64,000 nt of DNA from the NCBI RefSeq assembly GCF_036206005.1, contig NZ_CP108143.1, forward strand, positions 930,001 through 994,000, written 5' to 3'. Positions 1 to 8,172 of this stretch are shown piece after piece. The notes beneath the pieces are model-generated. The model made no database searches. It was not told the DNA's origin and was given only the letters and a program-made list of their open reading frames with translations. Position 1 is the stretch's first letter. The number at the start of each line of letters is the position of its first letter. The translations under genes and the position numbers were made by a program. This DNA is from Streptomyces sp. NBC_00178. GTDB lineage: Bacteria > Actinomycetota > Actinomycetes > Streptomycetales > Streptomycetaceae.

Positions 1-1
1 A

Positions 2-1753
2 CTCACCCCGCCCGGCACCCGGGACGAGCCGGCCGCCTACGCCGTGTTCCGCGAACAGGCCCTGGGCACAGCAGTACTGACGGAGCGTCTGTGGTTGGTC
101 AACAACCGCCCCGCGCCCGTCTCCGCGACCCTCTCGCTGACCGCGGACGCCGACTTCGCCGACCAGTTCGAGCTGCGGTCCGACAAGCGCAGCTACGACA
201 AGGCCGGGGCGCGGCGCACGGCGGACGTCCTCCCCGACGGCATCGTGTTCGGATACGAGCGCGGCGAGTGGAGTTCGCGCACGACGGTCGGCGCGTCCCC
301 CGCCCCGGCCGCCGTCCGGCCGGTCGACGGGGAGCCCACGGCCCACCGGCTGGAGTGGCTTCTCGAACTGCCGGCCCACGGCACCGCCGAGATCCTGCTG
401 ACCGTCACCGCGCACGCGCACGGCGCGCCGGCCCCGGCAGCCGCGGGCACGCCCGCGGAGGCGGTCGCCGAACAGGCCGCCGACACGGAGGCCTTCACCG
501 GGGCACCGCTGCCACTGCCGGCGGACGCCCCCGCGGGCCTGGCCGCCGCGTGCGAGCGGGGACTGCGCGACCTGGCCGCCCTGCGGGTGCCGGCCACGGG
601 ACCGGACGGCGAGGACGTACGCGTCCCCGCGGCCGGCATCCCCTGGTTCCTCACGCTCTTCGGCCGGGACTCGCTCTTCACCTCGCTCTTCGCGCTGCCC
701 TACCGGCCCGCACTCGCCGAGGCGACGCTGCTCGCCCTCGCGGCGACGCAGGGCACCGGCTACGACGTCGGCCGGGGCGAACAGCCCGGGCGCATCGTCC
801 ACGAGATCAGGCACGGCGAGCTGGCGCACTTCCGTCAGGTGCCCTACGGGCGCTACTACGGCGCGGTGGACGCGACCCCGCTCTTCCTGGTGCTGCTGGA
901 CAGCTACACCCGGTCGACCGGTGACACGGCCCTCGCGACCCGGCTGGAGAGCCGGGCCCGCGCGGCCGTGGACTGGATGTTCCGGGACGGCGGCCTGGAC
1001 GACGGCGGCTACCTGGTCTACTCGCCCGACCCCCAGGGCCTGGTCAACCAGAACTGGAAGGACTCCGAGGGAGCCATCTGCTTCCTGGACGGCACCCAGG
1101 CCGAGGGCCCGATCGCCGTCGCGGAGGCACAGGGCTACGCCTACGACGCGCTGGTGCGCACCGCGCGGATCGCCCGGTGGCTCTGGGACGACGCGCCGTA
1201 CGCCGAGCGGCTCGAAAGGGCCGCCGAGGATCTGCGGGAGCGCTTCCTGCGGGACTTCTGGATGTCCGGGCCCGACTTCCCGGCGCTCGCCCTGGACGGC
1301 GAGGGCCGGCAGGTCGACTCGCTGGCGTCGGACGCCGGTCACCTGCTGTGGTCCGGCATCCTCGACGACCGGCACGCCCGGCGGGTCGGACAGCGGCTGC
1401 TGGAGCCCGACTTCTTCTCGGGCTGGGCCATCCGCACCCTGGCCTCCGGGCAGCCCGGCTACCACCCGCTGTCCTACCACCGGGGCACCTCCTGGCCGCA
1501 CGACAACGCGGTGATCCTGCTCGGCCTCGCACGCTGCGGCCTCAAGGACGAGGCGCGCACGGTCGCCCTCGGCCTGCTGGACGCCTCGGCGCACCACGGG
1601 CACCGGCTGCCCGAGGTGATGGCCGGCTACGCGCGGACGCAGCACCCGCGCCCGGTCCCGTATCCCCACTCCTGCTCCCCGCAGGCCTGGGCGGCGGCGA
1701 CCCCCCTCGCCGTCCTCACCGCACTGCGGGAGGGCGAGGGCGGCCCGTCGTAG
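2..1753 (+). CDS. Glycogen debranching enzyme-like glucosidase (5' truncated by window)
   Basis: The reading frame is already open at the first bases, so the true start lies upstream. The in-frame GTG at 44 is not a credible start. About 583 codons are present. The N-terminal part is beta-rich and resembles the glycogen debranching N-terminal domain. The rest resembles the (alpha/alpha)6 barrel of amylo-alpha-1,6-glucosidases, with the family-like stretch FLTLFGRDSLF near 650 and the segment SYHRGTSWPHDNAV near 1475. The expected role is cytoplasmic hydrolysis of alpha-glucosidic branches in glycogen-type polymers. Streptomyces homologues are usually about 650-720 residues, so roughly 100 residues are probably missing. 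The exact substrate cannot be read from sequence. Confidence 0.85.
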   Translation, partial: LTPPGTRDEPAAYAVFREQALGTAVLTERLWLVNNRPAPVSATLSLTADADFADQFELRSDKRSYDKAGARRTADVLPDGIVFGYERGEWSSRTTVGASPAPAAVRPVDGEPTAHRLEWLLELPAHGTAEILLTVTAHAHGAPAPAAAGTPAEAVAEQAADTEAFTGAPLPLPADAPAGLAAACERGLRDLAALRVPATGPDGEDVRVPAAGIPWFLTLFGRDSLFTSLFALPYRPALAEATLLALAATQGTGYDVGRGEQPGRIVHEIRHGELAHFRQVPYGRYYGAVDATPLFLVLLDSYTRSTGDTALATRLESRARAAVDWMFRDGGLDDGGYLVYSPDPQGLVNQNWKDSEGAICFLDGTQAEGPIAVAEAQGYAYDALVRTARIARWLWDDAPYAERLERAAEDLRERFLRDFWMSGPDFPALALDGEGRQVDSLASDAGHLLWSGILDDRHARRVGQRLLEPDFFSGWAIRTLASGQPGYHPLSYHRGTSWPHDNAVILLGLARCGLKDEARTVALGLLDASAHHGHRLPEVMAGYARTQHPRPVPYPHSCSPQAWAAATPLAVLTALREGEGGPS

Positions 1754-1880
1754 CCCCTCCGGCCGGGCCCGCCTCCCCCGGGCGGTCCGGCACCCGGCCG
1801 GCCCGGCCCGCGGCATTCCCCGCCGCGGGCCGGGCCGGCCGCGCGTGTGGTCCCGTGCGTGCTCCCGGTCCGCCGGTTCC

Positions 1881-1892
1881 TAAGGTGCAGAC
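1881..1892 (+). promoter_or_regulatory. Candidate leaderless -10 box before the 42-residue ORF
   Basis: TAAGGT (1881-1886) fits the actinobacterial -10 pattern TANNNT and is followed after 6 nt by ATG at 1893. This is the spacing expected for a leaderless transcript. No ribosome binding site precedes the ATG. A matching -35 box is not evident. Confidence 0.4.
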
Positions 1893-2021
1893 ATGAACGC
1901 AACCACGTCACCGGCCGTCGAGCGGCGGGAGCGCACCCGCAGCCCCCTCGCCGCCGCGCGCGCCCTCGCGTACGGACGCGCCCTCACCCCCGTAGGCGAC
2001 CGGCGGGAGGGGGCCTCATGA
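1893..2021 (+). CDS. Small ORF (42 aa) coupled to the LysR gene
   Basis: This short frame starts MNATTSPAVERRERTRSP and ends REGAS. It is rich in Arg and Ala, with no recognised domain. Its stop codon overlaps the LysR start as ATGA (2018-2021), the usual sign of translational coupling. It has a leaderless-type -10 box instead of a ribosome binding site. It could be a leader peptide controlling the regulator, or simply a spurious frame in GC-rich DNA. Support comes from the architecture only, not from similarity. Confidence 0.35.
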   Translation: MNATTSPAVERRERTRSPLAAARALAYGRALTPVGDRREGAS

Positions 2022-2923
2022 CGCTCAACCAGCTGAGGGCGTTCGTCGAGGCCGAGAGGCTCGGGTCGTTCACCGCCGCGGCCCAGGCCATGGACATCGC
2101 CCAGGCCTCCGCGTCCGAGCTGGTCCGGCGTCTGGAGGCGGAGCTGGACGCCGAGCTGTTCCTGCGCGGAAGCCGGACCCTGACCCTGACGTCCGCCGGA
2201 CAGGAACTGCTGCCCTACGCCCGGGAAGCGGTGGGGGCGGCGGACGGCGGGGCGAGGGCCGTACGGTCGCTCGGGTCGCTGGGCGGCGGCACCGCGACGT
2301 TCGGGGTGCTGCGCAACGCGGACTACTACCTGCTCTCCAACCTCGTACAGATGTTCCACGCCCGGTATCCGGCGGTCCGGGTGCGGCTCGTGGGACAGAA
2401 CTCCTCCGAGACCGCCCACGCCGTCGCGTCGGGCAGGATCGAGGCCGGCCTGGTCATCCTGCCGATCGACGACGAGGGTCTCGCGGTCACCCCCCTCATG
2501 CGCGACGAGGTGCGCTACGTCAGCGCGAGCGCGGAGCGCACCGCCGCCCCGGTGACCATCGAGGCGTTCTCCCGCGCGCCTCTCGTCCTGTACGACGCGC
2601 ACTACGGGTGGAGCGACCCGACCCGTCGGCAGATCGCCGAGCGTGCCCAGCTCGCCGGTGTCGCCGTCGACCCGCTCATCGAGCTCGAACACGTCGAAGC
2701 GGCACTGAAGTTGGCCGCTGCCGGCATCGGCGACACGATCGCGAGCCGGGCGGTGATCGCCGGCCCGGCCTTCCCCGCCGGGCTGCGGACGGTCTCGTTC
2801 GCCGAGCCCCTGTACGACACGATCGCGCTGGTCAGGCGCCGCGGGCATCCCCTCTCGCGGGCGACGCGGGAACTCGCCCGGCTCGCCGAGGACACCATCC
2901 GGGAGATCGCGGCCGGCCTCTGA
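2018..2923 (+). CDS. LysR-family transcriptional regulator
   Basis: This 301-residue DNA-binding regulator has an N-terminal winged helix-turn-helix (residues about 1-60, MTLNQLRAFVEAERLGSFT then AAQAMDIAQASASELVRRLE) and a C-terminal periplasmic-binding-like effector domain (about 90-295). Length is normal for the family. ATG at 2018 is chosen because the HTH begins there and GGGAGG lies just upstream; a longer frame reaching back to 1847 carries no conserved sequence. The next gene downstream is a histidinol-dehydrogenase-like enzyme, then a permease, so it probably senses a small amine or alcohol and controls those genes. The operator-like repeats between 2946 and 3001 are the likely target. 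Confidence 0.9.
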   Translation: MTLNQLRAFVEAERLGSFTAAAQAMDIAQASASELVRRLEAELDAELFLRGSRTLTLTSAGQELLPYAREAVGAADGGARAVRSLGSLGGGTATFGVLRNADYYLLSNLVQMFHARYPAVRVRLVGQNSSETAHAVASGRIEAGLVILPIDDEGLAVTPLMRDEVRYVSASAERTAAPVTIEAFSRAPLVLYDAHYGWSDPTRRQIAERAQLAGVAVDPLIELEHVEAALKLAAAGIGDTIASRAVIAGPAFPAGLRTVSFAEPLYDTIALVRRRGHPLSRATRELARLAEDTIREIAAGL

Positions 2924-2945
2924 CGGACGGGTGGAGAGCCCCATG

Positions 2946-3019
2946 GCGACCCACAGGAAGAACCTGTGGGTCGCACAGGAATGGCCCCTCTAGTCCTGTG
3001 GCGGCAGCGCGTCTAGCGT
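2946..3019 (+). promoter_or_regulatory. Operator cluster and leaderless promoter for the dehydrogenase gene
   Basis: A perfect 12-bp inverted repeat (GCGACCCACAGG 2946-2957, loop AAGAA, CCTGTGGGTCGC 2963-2974) is joined to a second one (CACAGGA 2974-2980, TCCTGTG 2994-3000). The half-site CACAGGA recurs at 2952 and 2974 (22 bp apart) and its complement CCTGTGG at 2963 and 2995 (32 bp apart), close to whole helical turns. TAGCGT (3014-3019) is a good -10 box and lies 7 nt before the ATG at 3027, which has no clear ribosome binding site. The right-hand half-site overlaps the expected -35 position, so a bound protein could block or activate this promoter. The first hairpin could instead be a terminator of the LysR gene. 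Confidence 0.6.
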
Positions 3020-3026
3020 CCGGGGC

Positions 3027-4388
3027 ATGCAGATCACGCACGACGAACAGCAGACCCTCGCCCCCTTCCAGTGGATCAAGAAGCCGGCGGTCGACGGTCC
3101 CCCCGCCCAGCGCGACCCCAAGGTGGTCGAGCGCGTCTCCCAGATGCTGAAGGAGATCGAGAACAAGGGCATGGACGCGGTCCGCGCCTACGGCCGGGAG
3201 CTCGACGGCTGGTCCGGCGACCTGGAGATCGGCTCCGCGGAACTGAAGAAGTCCGGTGACGCGCTGCCCGCCGACGTGCGCACCGCCCTCGAGATGGGGT
3301 ACGAGCGCACCCACCGCTTCGCCTCGGCGCAGCGCGACCACCTGACCGACTTCGAGATCGAGGTCGCGCCCGGTGTGGCCGGCGGCCAGCGCTACGTCCC
3401 GGTGTCCCGGGTCGGCGCCTACCTCCCGGCAGGCCGCTTTCCGCTCCTGGCCAGCGCGTTCATGACCGTGGGGGTGGCCAAGACGGCCGGTGTGCCCACC
3501 GTCGTGGCGTGCACACCGCCGTCGGGCGAGCACGGCGCCCACCCCGCCGTCCTCTACGGTGCCCACCTCTCCCGGGCCGACCGGGTGTTCGCGGTGGGCG
3601 GCGTCCAGGCTCTCGGCGCGATGGCGTTCGGCCTGCTGGGCGAGGCCCCGGTCGACATGCTCGTCGGGGCGGGCAACGCGTTCGTCACCGAGGCGAAGAG
3701 GCAGCTCTTCGGCCGGGTCGGCATCGACCTCCTGGCCGGTCCGTCGGAGGTCGCCGTCCTCGCCGACGACACCGCCGACCCGGTCTGGGTCGCGGCGGAC
3801 CTGCTCGGCCAGGCGGAGCACGGCCCGAACTCGCCGGCCGCCCTGATCACGACGTCCGAGAAGCTCGGGCGGGCGGTCGCCGCCGAGATGGATCGCCAGC
3901 TGGAGACCCTGCCCACCCGGGACATCGCGGGACCGGCCTGGCGGGACTTCGGATCCGTCGTCGTCGTCCGCGACCGCGAGCAGGCCGTGGCCGTCGCGGA
4001 CATCCTCGGTCCGGAGCACCTGGAGATCCAGACCGCGCAGGACGACTACTACCTGCGGAACCTGACGAACTACGGTTCGCTCTTCATCGGCCCCTGGTCC
4101 ACCGTGGCCTACTCGGACAAGGGCATCGCCGGTACGAACCACGTGCTGCCGACCGGGAAGACCGCCCGCTACAACGCGGGCCTGTCCGTGTCTAGGTTCC
4201 TCAAGCCGCTCACCTACCAGAGGACGGCGAAGGAGGGCACCGCCGCGCTCGCGCCCGCCGTCGAGCGGATCTCCGCCTTCGAGGGCCTTGCGGCACACGG
4301 CGCGACCGCCACGATCCGGATCGACCGGATCGGCCGTGCCTCGGGAGCGTTCGACGCCGTCCCGGAGGCCCTGCGCGAACAGCTCTGA
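3027..4388 (+). CDS. Histidinol dehydrogenase family protein (likely catabolic alcohol dehydrogenase)
   Basis: This is a 453-residue NAD- and zinc-dependent dehydrogenase of the HisD superfamily. The zinc set of HisD is conserved: Q262 and H265 in LLGQAEHGPN, D364 in the segment before GTNHVLPT, and H424 near the C-terminus. Family members oxidise a primary alcohol in two steps to a carboxylate. It is not placed among histidine genes. It follows a LysR regulator and precedes an amino acid permease, so a paralogue working on another substrate is more likely, for example an HpsN-type sulfopropanediol 3-dehydrogenase. The substrate is inferred from context, not shown. Translation probably starts at the 5' end of a leaderless mRNA. 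Confidence 0.85.
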   Translation: MQITHDEQQTLAPFQWIKKPAVDGPPAQRDPKVVERVSQMLKEIENKGMDAVRAYGRELDGWSGDLEIGSAELKKSGDALPADVRTALEMGYERTHRFASAQRDHLTDFEIEVAPGVAGGQRYVPVSRVGAYLPAGRFPLLASAFMTVGVAKTAGVPTVVACTPPSGEHGAHPAVLYGAHLSRADRVFAVGGVQALGAMAFGLLGEAPVDMLVGAGNAFVTEAKRQLFGRVGIDLLAGPSEVAVLADDTADPVWVAADLLGQAEHGPNSPAALITTSEKLGRAVAAEMDRQLETLPTRDIAGPAWRDFGSVVVVRDREQAVAVADILGPEHLEIQTAQDDYYLRNLTNYGSLFIGPWSTVAYSDKGIAGTNHVLPTGKTARYNAGLSVSRFLKPLTYQRTAKEGTAALAPAVERISAFEGLAAHGATATIRIDRIGRASGAFDAVPEALREQL

Positions 4389-4399
4389 CCCGCCCCTCC

Positions 4400-4434
4400 C
4401 CCGCCGCCGGGCCGGGCCCCGGTCCGGCGGCGGG
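4400..4434 (+). terminator. Hairpin after the dehydrogenase gene
   Basis: A perfect 11-bp GC stem, CCCGCCGCCGG (4400-4410) and CCGGCGGCGGG (4424-4434), has a 13-nt loop and begins 12 bp after the stop codon. There is no T-run, as is usual in Streptomyces. Confidence 0.6.
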
Positions 4435-4564
4435 ACCGTACCGGCGCCCGGACTCCATGACCGCGGCCCCTCGTGTCCCGGACCGCCGGTGGTGTCGTCC
4501 GCCCGGCGGGTGGCTGCCGTCCGGCCAAGGGCACCCGCGTTCCCACTCCCCCGAGGATCTCCCC

Positions 4565-6016
4565 ATGCACCGTCCCCCGAACGCTCCCACCCCGTCCGGC
4601 GGGGCGGGCCCCGCGCTCACCCAGGGCCTCAAGGGCCGTCAGATCACCATGATCTCCATCGGAGGCGTGATCGGGGCCGGGCTGTTCGTCGGCTCGTCCA
4701 CCGCCGTGGCCGCTGCGGGCCCCGCCGTCCTGATCTCGTTCCTGCTGGCGGCCGTCCTCGTGGTCCTCGTCATGCAGATGCTCGGCGAGATGGCCGTCGC
4801 CAGCCCCGACACCGGCTCCTTCTCCACCTATGCCGACCGGGCCCTGGGCCGCTGGGCGGGGTTCTCCATCGGCTGGCTCTACTGGTGGTTCTACATCCTC
4901 GTCATCCCCATCGAAGCGATCGCCGCCGGGGAGGTCGTCGCGGGGCTGACGTCGGTCCCGGGCTGGATCCCCGCGCTGGTCATGATCGCGTTGCTGGCCG
5001 GCAGCAATCTCCTGGCCGTCCGCAACTACGGCGAGTTCGAGTACTGGTTCGCCCTGCTGAAGGTGGTCGCGATCGTCGCCTTCCTGGTGCTCGGCTGCCT
5101 CGCGGTCCTCGGCGTCCTCCCCGGTTCCGACGCCCATGGCGTGTCGCACCTGTGGAGCGACGGCGGGTTCGCGCCCAAGGGCGGGGTGGCCGTACTCGCC
5201 GGTCTGCTCACCGCGATGTTCAGCTTCCAGGGCAGCGAGATCGTCACGATCGCGGCCGCCGAGTCGGAGGAGCCCAGGAAGAACATCAGGAAGGCGGTCC
5301 GCGCGGTGGTCTGGCGCCTGGGGCTGTTCTACGTCGGCTCGATCTTCGTCGTGGTGAGCCTCGTGCCGTGGAACTCCGACGACCTGGCCGCCGGTTCGTA
5401 CCAGGCGGTCCTCGACCGCATGAACATCCCGGGCGCGGGGCGGATCATGGACGTGGTCCTGGTCGTCGCGGTGAGCAGCTGCCTCAACTCCGCGATCTAC
5501 ACGGCCTCACGCATGGCGTTCTCCCTCGCCCGCCGCGGTGACGCGCCCGCCGCCTTCGCCGCCGCGTCGGCATCCGGGGTGCCCCGCAACGCCGTTGTCG
5601 CCTCGACCGTGATCGGGGTCGTCGCGGTGATCGCCAACTACCTGCTGCCCGGCGTCTTCACGTATCTGATCGCCTCCAGCGGTGCGATCGCCCTGATGAT
5701 GTACATGGTCATCGCGATCACCCAGTACGCGACCCGGCGCAAAGGGCCGGAGCCGGGTGAGGTGCGGATGTGGGCGTTCCCGTACCTGACGATCGCCACG
5801 ATCGTCTTCATCGCCGGGGTGCTCGTCCTCATGGCGGTGCTGCCCGGCCACCGGCTCGAACTCTGGCTCTCCCTCGCCCTGGCCGCTGTCCTGGTCGCTG
5901 TCGGCGCCGTACGGCAACGACGTGACTCCGGCCGTCCCTCGGCCGGGGCGTCCGCTCGCGGGAAGGCCCCGGCCGCGGCCGGCTCCCCCGCGCGAGCGGA
6001 CACGTCATCGCGGTGA
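4565..6016 (+). CDS. APC-family amino acid permease
   Basis: This 483-residue integral membrane protein has about 12 hydrophobic segments. The first carries the APC signature region MISIGGVIGAGLFVGSS, with the glycine-rich loop that binds the substrate carboxyl and amino groups. The overall pattern resembles GabP/AnsP/proline-specific permeases, which import amino acids with protons. The start at 4565 follows a GAGG ribosome binding site (about 4553); the longer frame from 4457 has no membrane-protein character. It lies 176 bp after the dehydrogenase in the same direction, beyond a hairpin, and probably supplies the substrate of that pathway. Its stop is only 4 bp from the convergent sigma factor stop. 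Confidence 0.88.
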   Translation: MHRPPNAPTPSGGAGPALTQGLKGRQITMISIGGVIGAGLFVGSSTAVAAAGPAVLISFLLAAVLVVLVMQMLGEMAVASPDTGSFSTYADRALGRWAGFSIGWLYWWFYILVIPIEAIAAGEVVAGLTSVPGWIPALVMIALLAGSNLLAVRNYGEFEYWFALLKVVAIVAFLVLGCLAVLGVLPGSDAHGVSHLWSDGGFAPKGGVAVLAGLLTAMFSFQGSEIVTIAAAESEEPRKNIRKAVRAVVWRLGLFYVGSIFVVVSLVPWNSDDLAAGSYQAVLDRMNIPGAGRIMDVVLVVAVSSCLNSAIYTASRMAFSLARRGDAPAAFAAASASGVPRNAVVASTVIGVVAVIANYLLPGVFTYLIASSGAIALMMYMVIAITQYATRRKGPEPGEVRMWAFPYLTIATIVFIAGVLVLMAVLPGHRLELWLSLALAAVLVAVGAVRQRRDSGRPSAGASARGKAPAAAGSPARADTSSR

Positions 6017-6020
6017 CCCG

Positions 6021-6638
6021 TCAGGGGCGGCGGGCAGAGCCTTTTTCCCCGTCGCCCAGGAGCGCGATCAGCGAGGTCCGCGCCCGGGCGACGCGTGAGC
6101 GCACGGTCCCGACGGGACAGCCGACGGCCGTCGCGGCCTCGGCGTAGGGGAATCCGAGCAGCTGGGTGAGCACGAACGCCTCACGCCGCTCCTCGCGGAT
6201 CAGGGACAGGAGTTCGGCGAGTGCCACCCCCTCGTCGAAGCCGGGCACACCACGGGGCTGTGCGCGCTCCGCGGCGCTCTGCCAGTCCTGGCGGTCCGCG
6301 AGGCGCGGCCGGGCGGCGGCCCGGCGGAAGCTGTCCGCCACCGTGCGCCGGGCGATGGAGAGTATCCAGGTGCGGGCCGAGGAGCGGCCCTCGAAGGCGG
6401 GCAGGCCGGTGAGTGCCCGGAGGAACACCTCCTGGGTGAGGTCGTCGGCCGCCTGCGGGTCGGCGCTGAGATGGGTGACGTAGCGCCAGACGTCGCGGTG
6501 CAGCACGCGGACGAGCCGGTCGGCCTTCTCGGGATCTCCGTCCCGGGCCTCCAGGGCCAGCCGCGTGGCTGCCTCGTCGAAGGCCGCGGTACGCCGGTCC
6601 GGAGTTCCGCCGAGGGGTGGGTACGGGGCATGGGGCAT
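6021..6638 (-). CDS. ECF-type RNA polymerase sigma factor
   Basis: This 205-residue sigma-70 family protein has region 2 at about 45-110 (DPQAADDLTQEVFLRAL, then ARTWILSIARRTVADSFRR) and region 4 at about 145-200 (EERREAFVLTQLLGFPYAEA, VGTVRSRVARAR). Regions 1 and 3 are missing, as in all ECF sigmas. ATG at 6638 is preferred because AAGGA lies 10 nt upstream; ATG at 6662 would add eight residues. No anti-sigma factor with a zinc motif follows or precedes it. The nearest gene in the same direction, 173 bp upstream, encodes a small membrane protein that may play that role. Its regulon is unknown. Confidence 0.92.
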   Translation of the reverse strand: MPHAPYPPLGGTPDRRTAAFDEAATRLALEARDGDPEKADRLVRVLHRDVWRYVTHLSADPQAADDLTQEVFLRALTGLPAFEGRSSARTWILSIARRTVADSFRRAAARPRLADRQDWQSAAERAQPRGVPGFDEGVALAELLSLIREERREAFVLTQLLGFPYAEAATAVGCPVGTVRSRVARARTSLIALLGDGEKGSARRP

Positions 6639-6811
6639 CGCCACAAGGTCCTTTACGGGCATGGGTGATCCGGCGGCGCGCGGCCGGCCGGTGACGGATT
6701 CGGCCTGCGGGAGGGCAGCGCCGATGCCCGAGTCGCGGCGGAGTGCGCGCTCGGGGAACCCGCCGTCGCCGAGGAGTGCCCCTCGATCCGCGCGGGGACC
6801 GGGGACGGCTC

Positions 6812-7582
6812 TCAGACGGCGGCCGTTCCCGTAGGGGGACCTCGCGAGGTGATGCTGTGGACCAGCGGCAGGAGCCCGGGGGCGCGGACCGTGCGCGGAC
6901 GGCGCATGCGCGTGCGGGGCCGCCGCGGGGGTGCGCAGAGGCACAGGAGCATGCGGAGCGGTGACCCGATCCGCCCCGCGAAGGCGCGCACGACGCGGAA
7001 GAGGGCCCGCTCGCCGTGGGCGAGCCACAGACCGCACAGGACGGCGGCCAGCAGGTGGGCGACGAGCATGCCCGTGGAGGGCATGCCCTCCGTGGCATGG
7101 GAGCCGTGGATCCAGGAGGCGGGAGCGTCCGGCATGCCGGACACCATGTGGTGGGCCGGGTGCGGGACTTGGCCGGGAGGGGGCTGCGAGATCAGGTTGC
7201 CCAGACCCGCGTCGCGCACGACCTCGGCCGCCTCCTGGTCGGAGAGCCGGGCCGCGCCCTCGCCGCACAGGAGCTGTTCGGCCCACCGGTGCGCGAACGA
7301 CACGGGTGCCGGCCGTGGGGCCCGGGGGACGGACCGTGCCAGGGCGAAGCCGGTGTGGAGCACGGTCTGCACCACGACGGCGGCCGAGGTGACGGCGAAC
7401 AGTCCTCTCTCACGGCTCGCGAGGAGCCAGGCCGCCGCCGCCGTGCCCAGGAGCGCGAGGGCCATCGCCCACCAGGGCACCGCCGCTCCCGCCATGAAGG
7501 CGTGGCCGGTGGCCGCGAGCAGCACACAGACGGCTGCGAACAGCGCAGCCCGTACAGCGCGGTGGCCCCGGCCCGGATTCAT
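6812..7582 (-). CDS. Multi-pass membrane protein with histidine-containing loop
   Basis: This 256-residue protein has about four membrane segments: roughly residues 8-28, 35-52 and 60-80, and one near 165-185. Between the third and fourth lies a long loop containing HPAHHMVSG and WIHGSHATEGM. The tail after the last segment is strongly basic (RPRTRMRRPRTVR). I do not recognise the family. It is read toward the ECF sigma gene with a 173-bp gap. The His/Met loop could bind a metal such as copper, and the protein could sense a signal for the sigma factor; both ideas are inference. The start ATG at 7582 gives a normal membrane-protein N-terminus after a longer open frame that is not conserved-looking. 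Confidence 0.7.
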   Translation of the reverse strand: MNPGRGHRAVRAALFAAVCVLLAATGHAFMAGAAVPWWAMALALLGTAAAAWLLASRERGLFAVTSAAVVVQTVLHTGFALARSVPRAPRPAPVSFAHRWAEQLLCGEGAARLSDQEAAEVVRDAGLGNLISQPPPGQVPHPAHHMVSGMPDAPASWIHGSHATEGMPSTGMLVAHLLAAVLCGLWLAHGERALFRVVRAFAGRIGSPLRMLLCLCAPPRRPRTRMRRPRTVRAPGLLPLVHSITSRGPPTGTAAV

Positions 7583-7689
7583 GGCGGGCCCATCGTCGCA
7601 CCGACCGGGGCTCCGCCGCAGGTGCCCGTCCCGGACCGCCGGTTCCGGACTCTCCCCGCGCGGGCGACCACCGGGCACACGGCCGGAGT

Positions 7690-8067
7690 TCACGAGTCCC
7701 GCGCTCCGTACGCGGCTCTGCTGGCCTGGATCTCGGCGTCGTGCTCGGCGGCCCAGCCCGCGAGGGCCAGAGCCGGCGCGATGAGGCTCTTCCCCAGCGC
7801 GGTGAGCGCGTACTCGACCCGCGGAGGAACCTCGGCGTAGGCGGTACGGGAGACGAGACCGTCCCGCTCCAGGTTGCGCAGGGTCAGGGTCAGCATGCGC
7901 TGCGAGACCCCGGGAATCCGCGTGTGGAGTTCGGTGAACCGCAGTCGCCCCTCGTCGAGCGTGGCGACGACGAGCAGTGTCCACTTGTCGCAGATGCGGT
8001 CCAGCACGGCCCTGATCGTGCGGCCGCCGTCGCCCCGGATCATGCAGGTGTGCTCGTTCCGCGGCAT
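7690..8067 (-). CDS. HxlR-family transcriptional regulator
   Basis: This 125-residue winged-helix regulator begins with a short Cys/His segment (NEHTCM), then the family core DKWTLLVVATL, GVSQRMLTLTLRNLERDGL and PPRVEYALTALG. HxlR proteins respond to redox or reactive electrophile stress, often through the N-terminal cysteine, which is present here at about residue 8. Start ATG at 8067 has AAGGAG at 8072-8077 upstream. It is divergent from a DoxX-like membrane protein gene, the classic arrangement in which the regulator represses its neighbour. Confidence 0.92.
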   Translation of the reverse strand: MPRNEHTCMIRGDGGRTIRAVLDRICDKWTLLVVATLDEGRLRFTELHTRIPGVSQRMLTLTLRNLERDGLVSRTAYAEVPPRVEYALTALGKSLIAPALALAGWAAEHDAEIQASRAAYGARDS

Positions 8068-8172
8068 GACGACTCCTTGTGCCTTGCGCACATCCGTGTG
8101 CCTTTTGCAGGCGTTGCGCAGGTGACTCATGATGACGCCATTCGCCTTCCGGCAGTGACACGAGGGGTCTTC
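8068..8172. promoter_or_regulatory. Divergent promoter/operator region between hxlR-type and doxX-type genes
   Basis: The 105-bp gap holds two direct repeats: TGTGCCTT at 8078-8085 and 8097-8104 (19 bp apart), and TTGCGCA at 8084-8090 and 8114-8120 (30 bp apart). These are reasonable binding sites for the HxlR regulator. Both flanking genes would start their promoters here. Confidence 0.4.

Noticed and set aside
3027..4388. Histidine biosynthesis hisD
   Set aside because: No other his genes are adjacent, and a LysR gene and permease flank it; a biosynthetic role cannot be excluded from sequence alone but is less likely.
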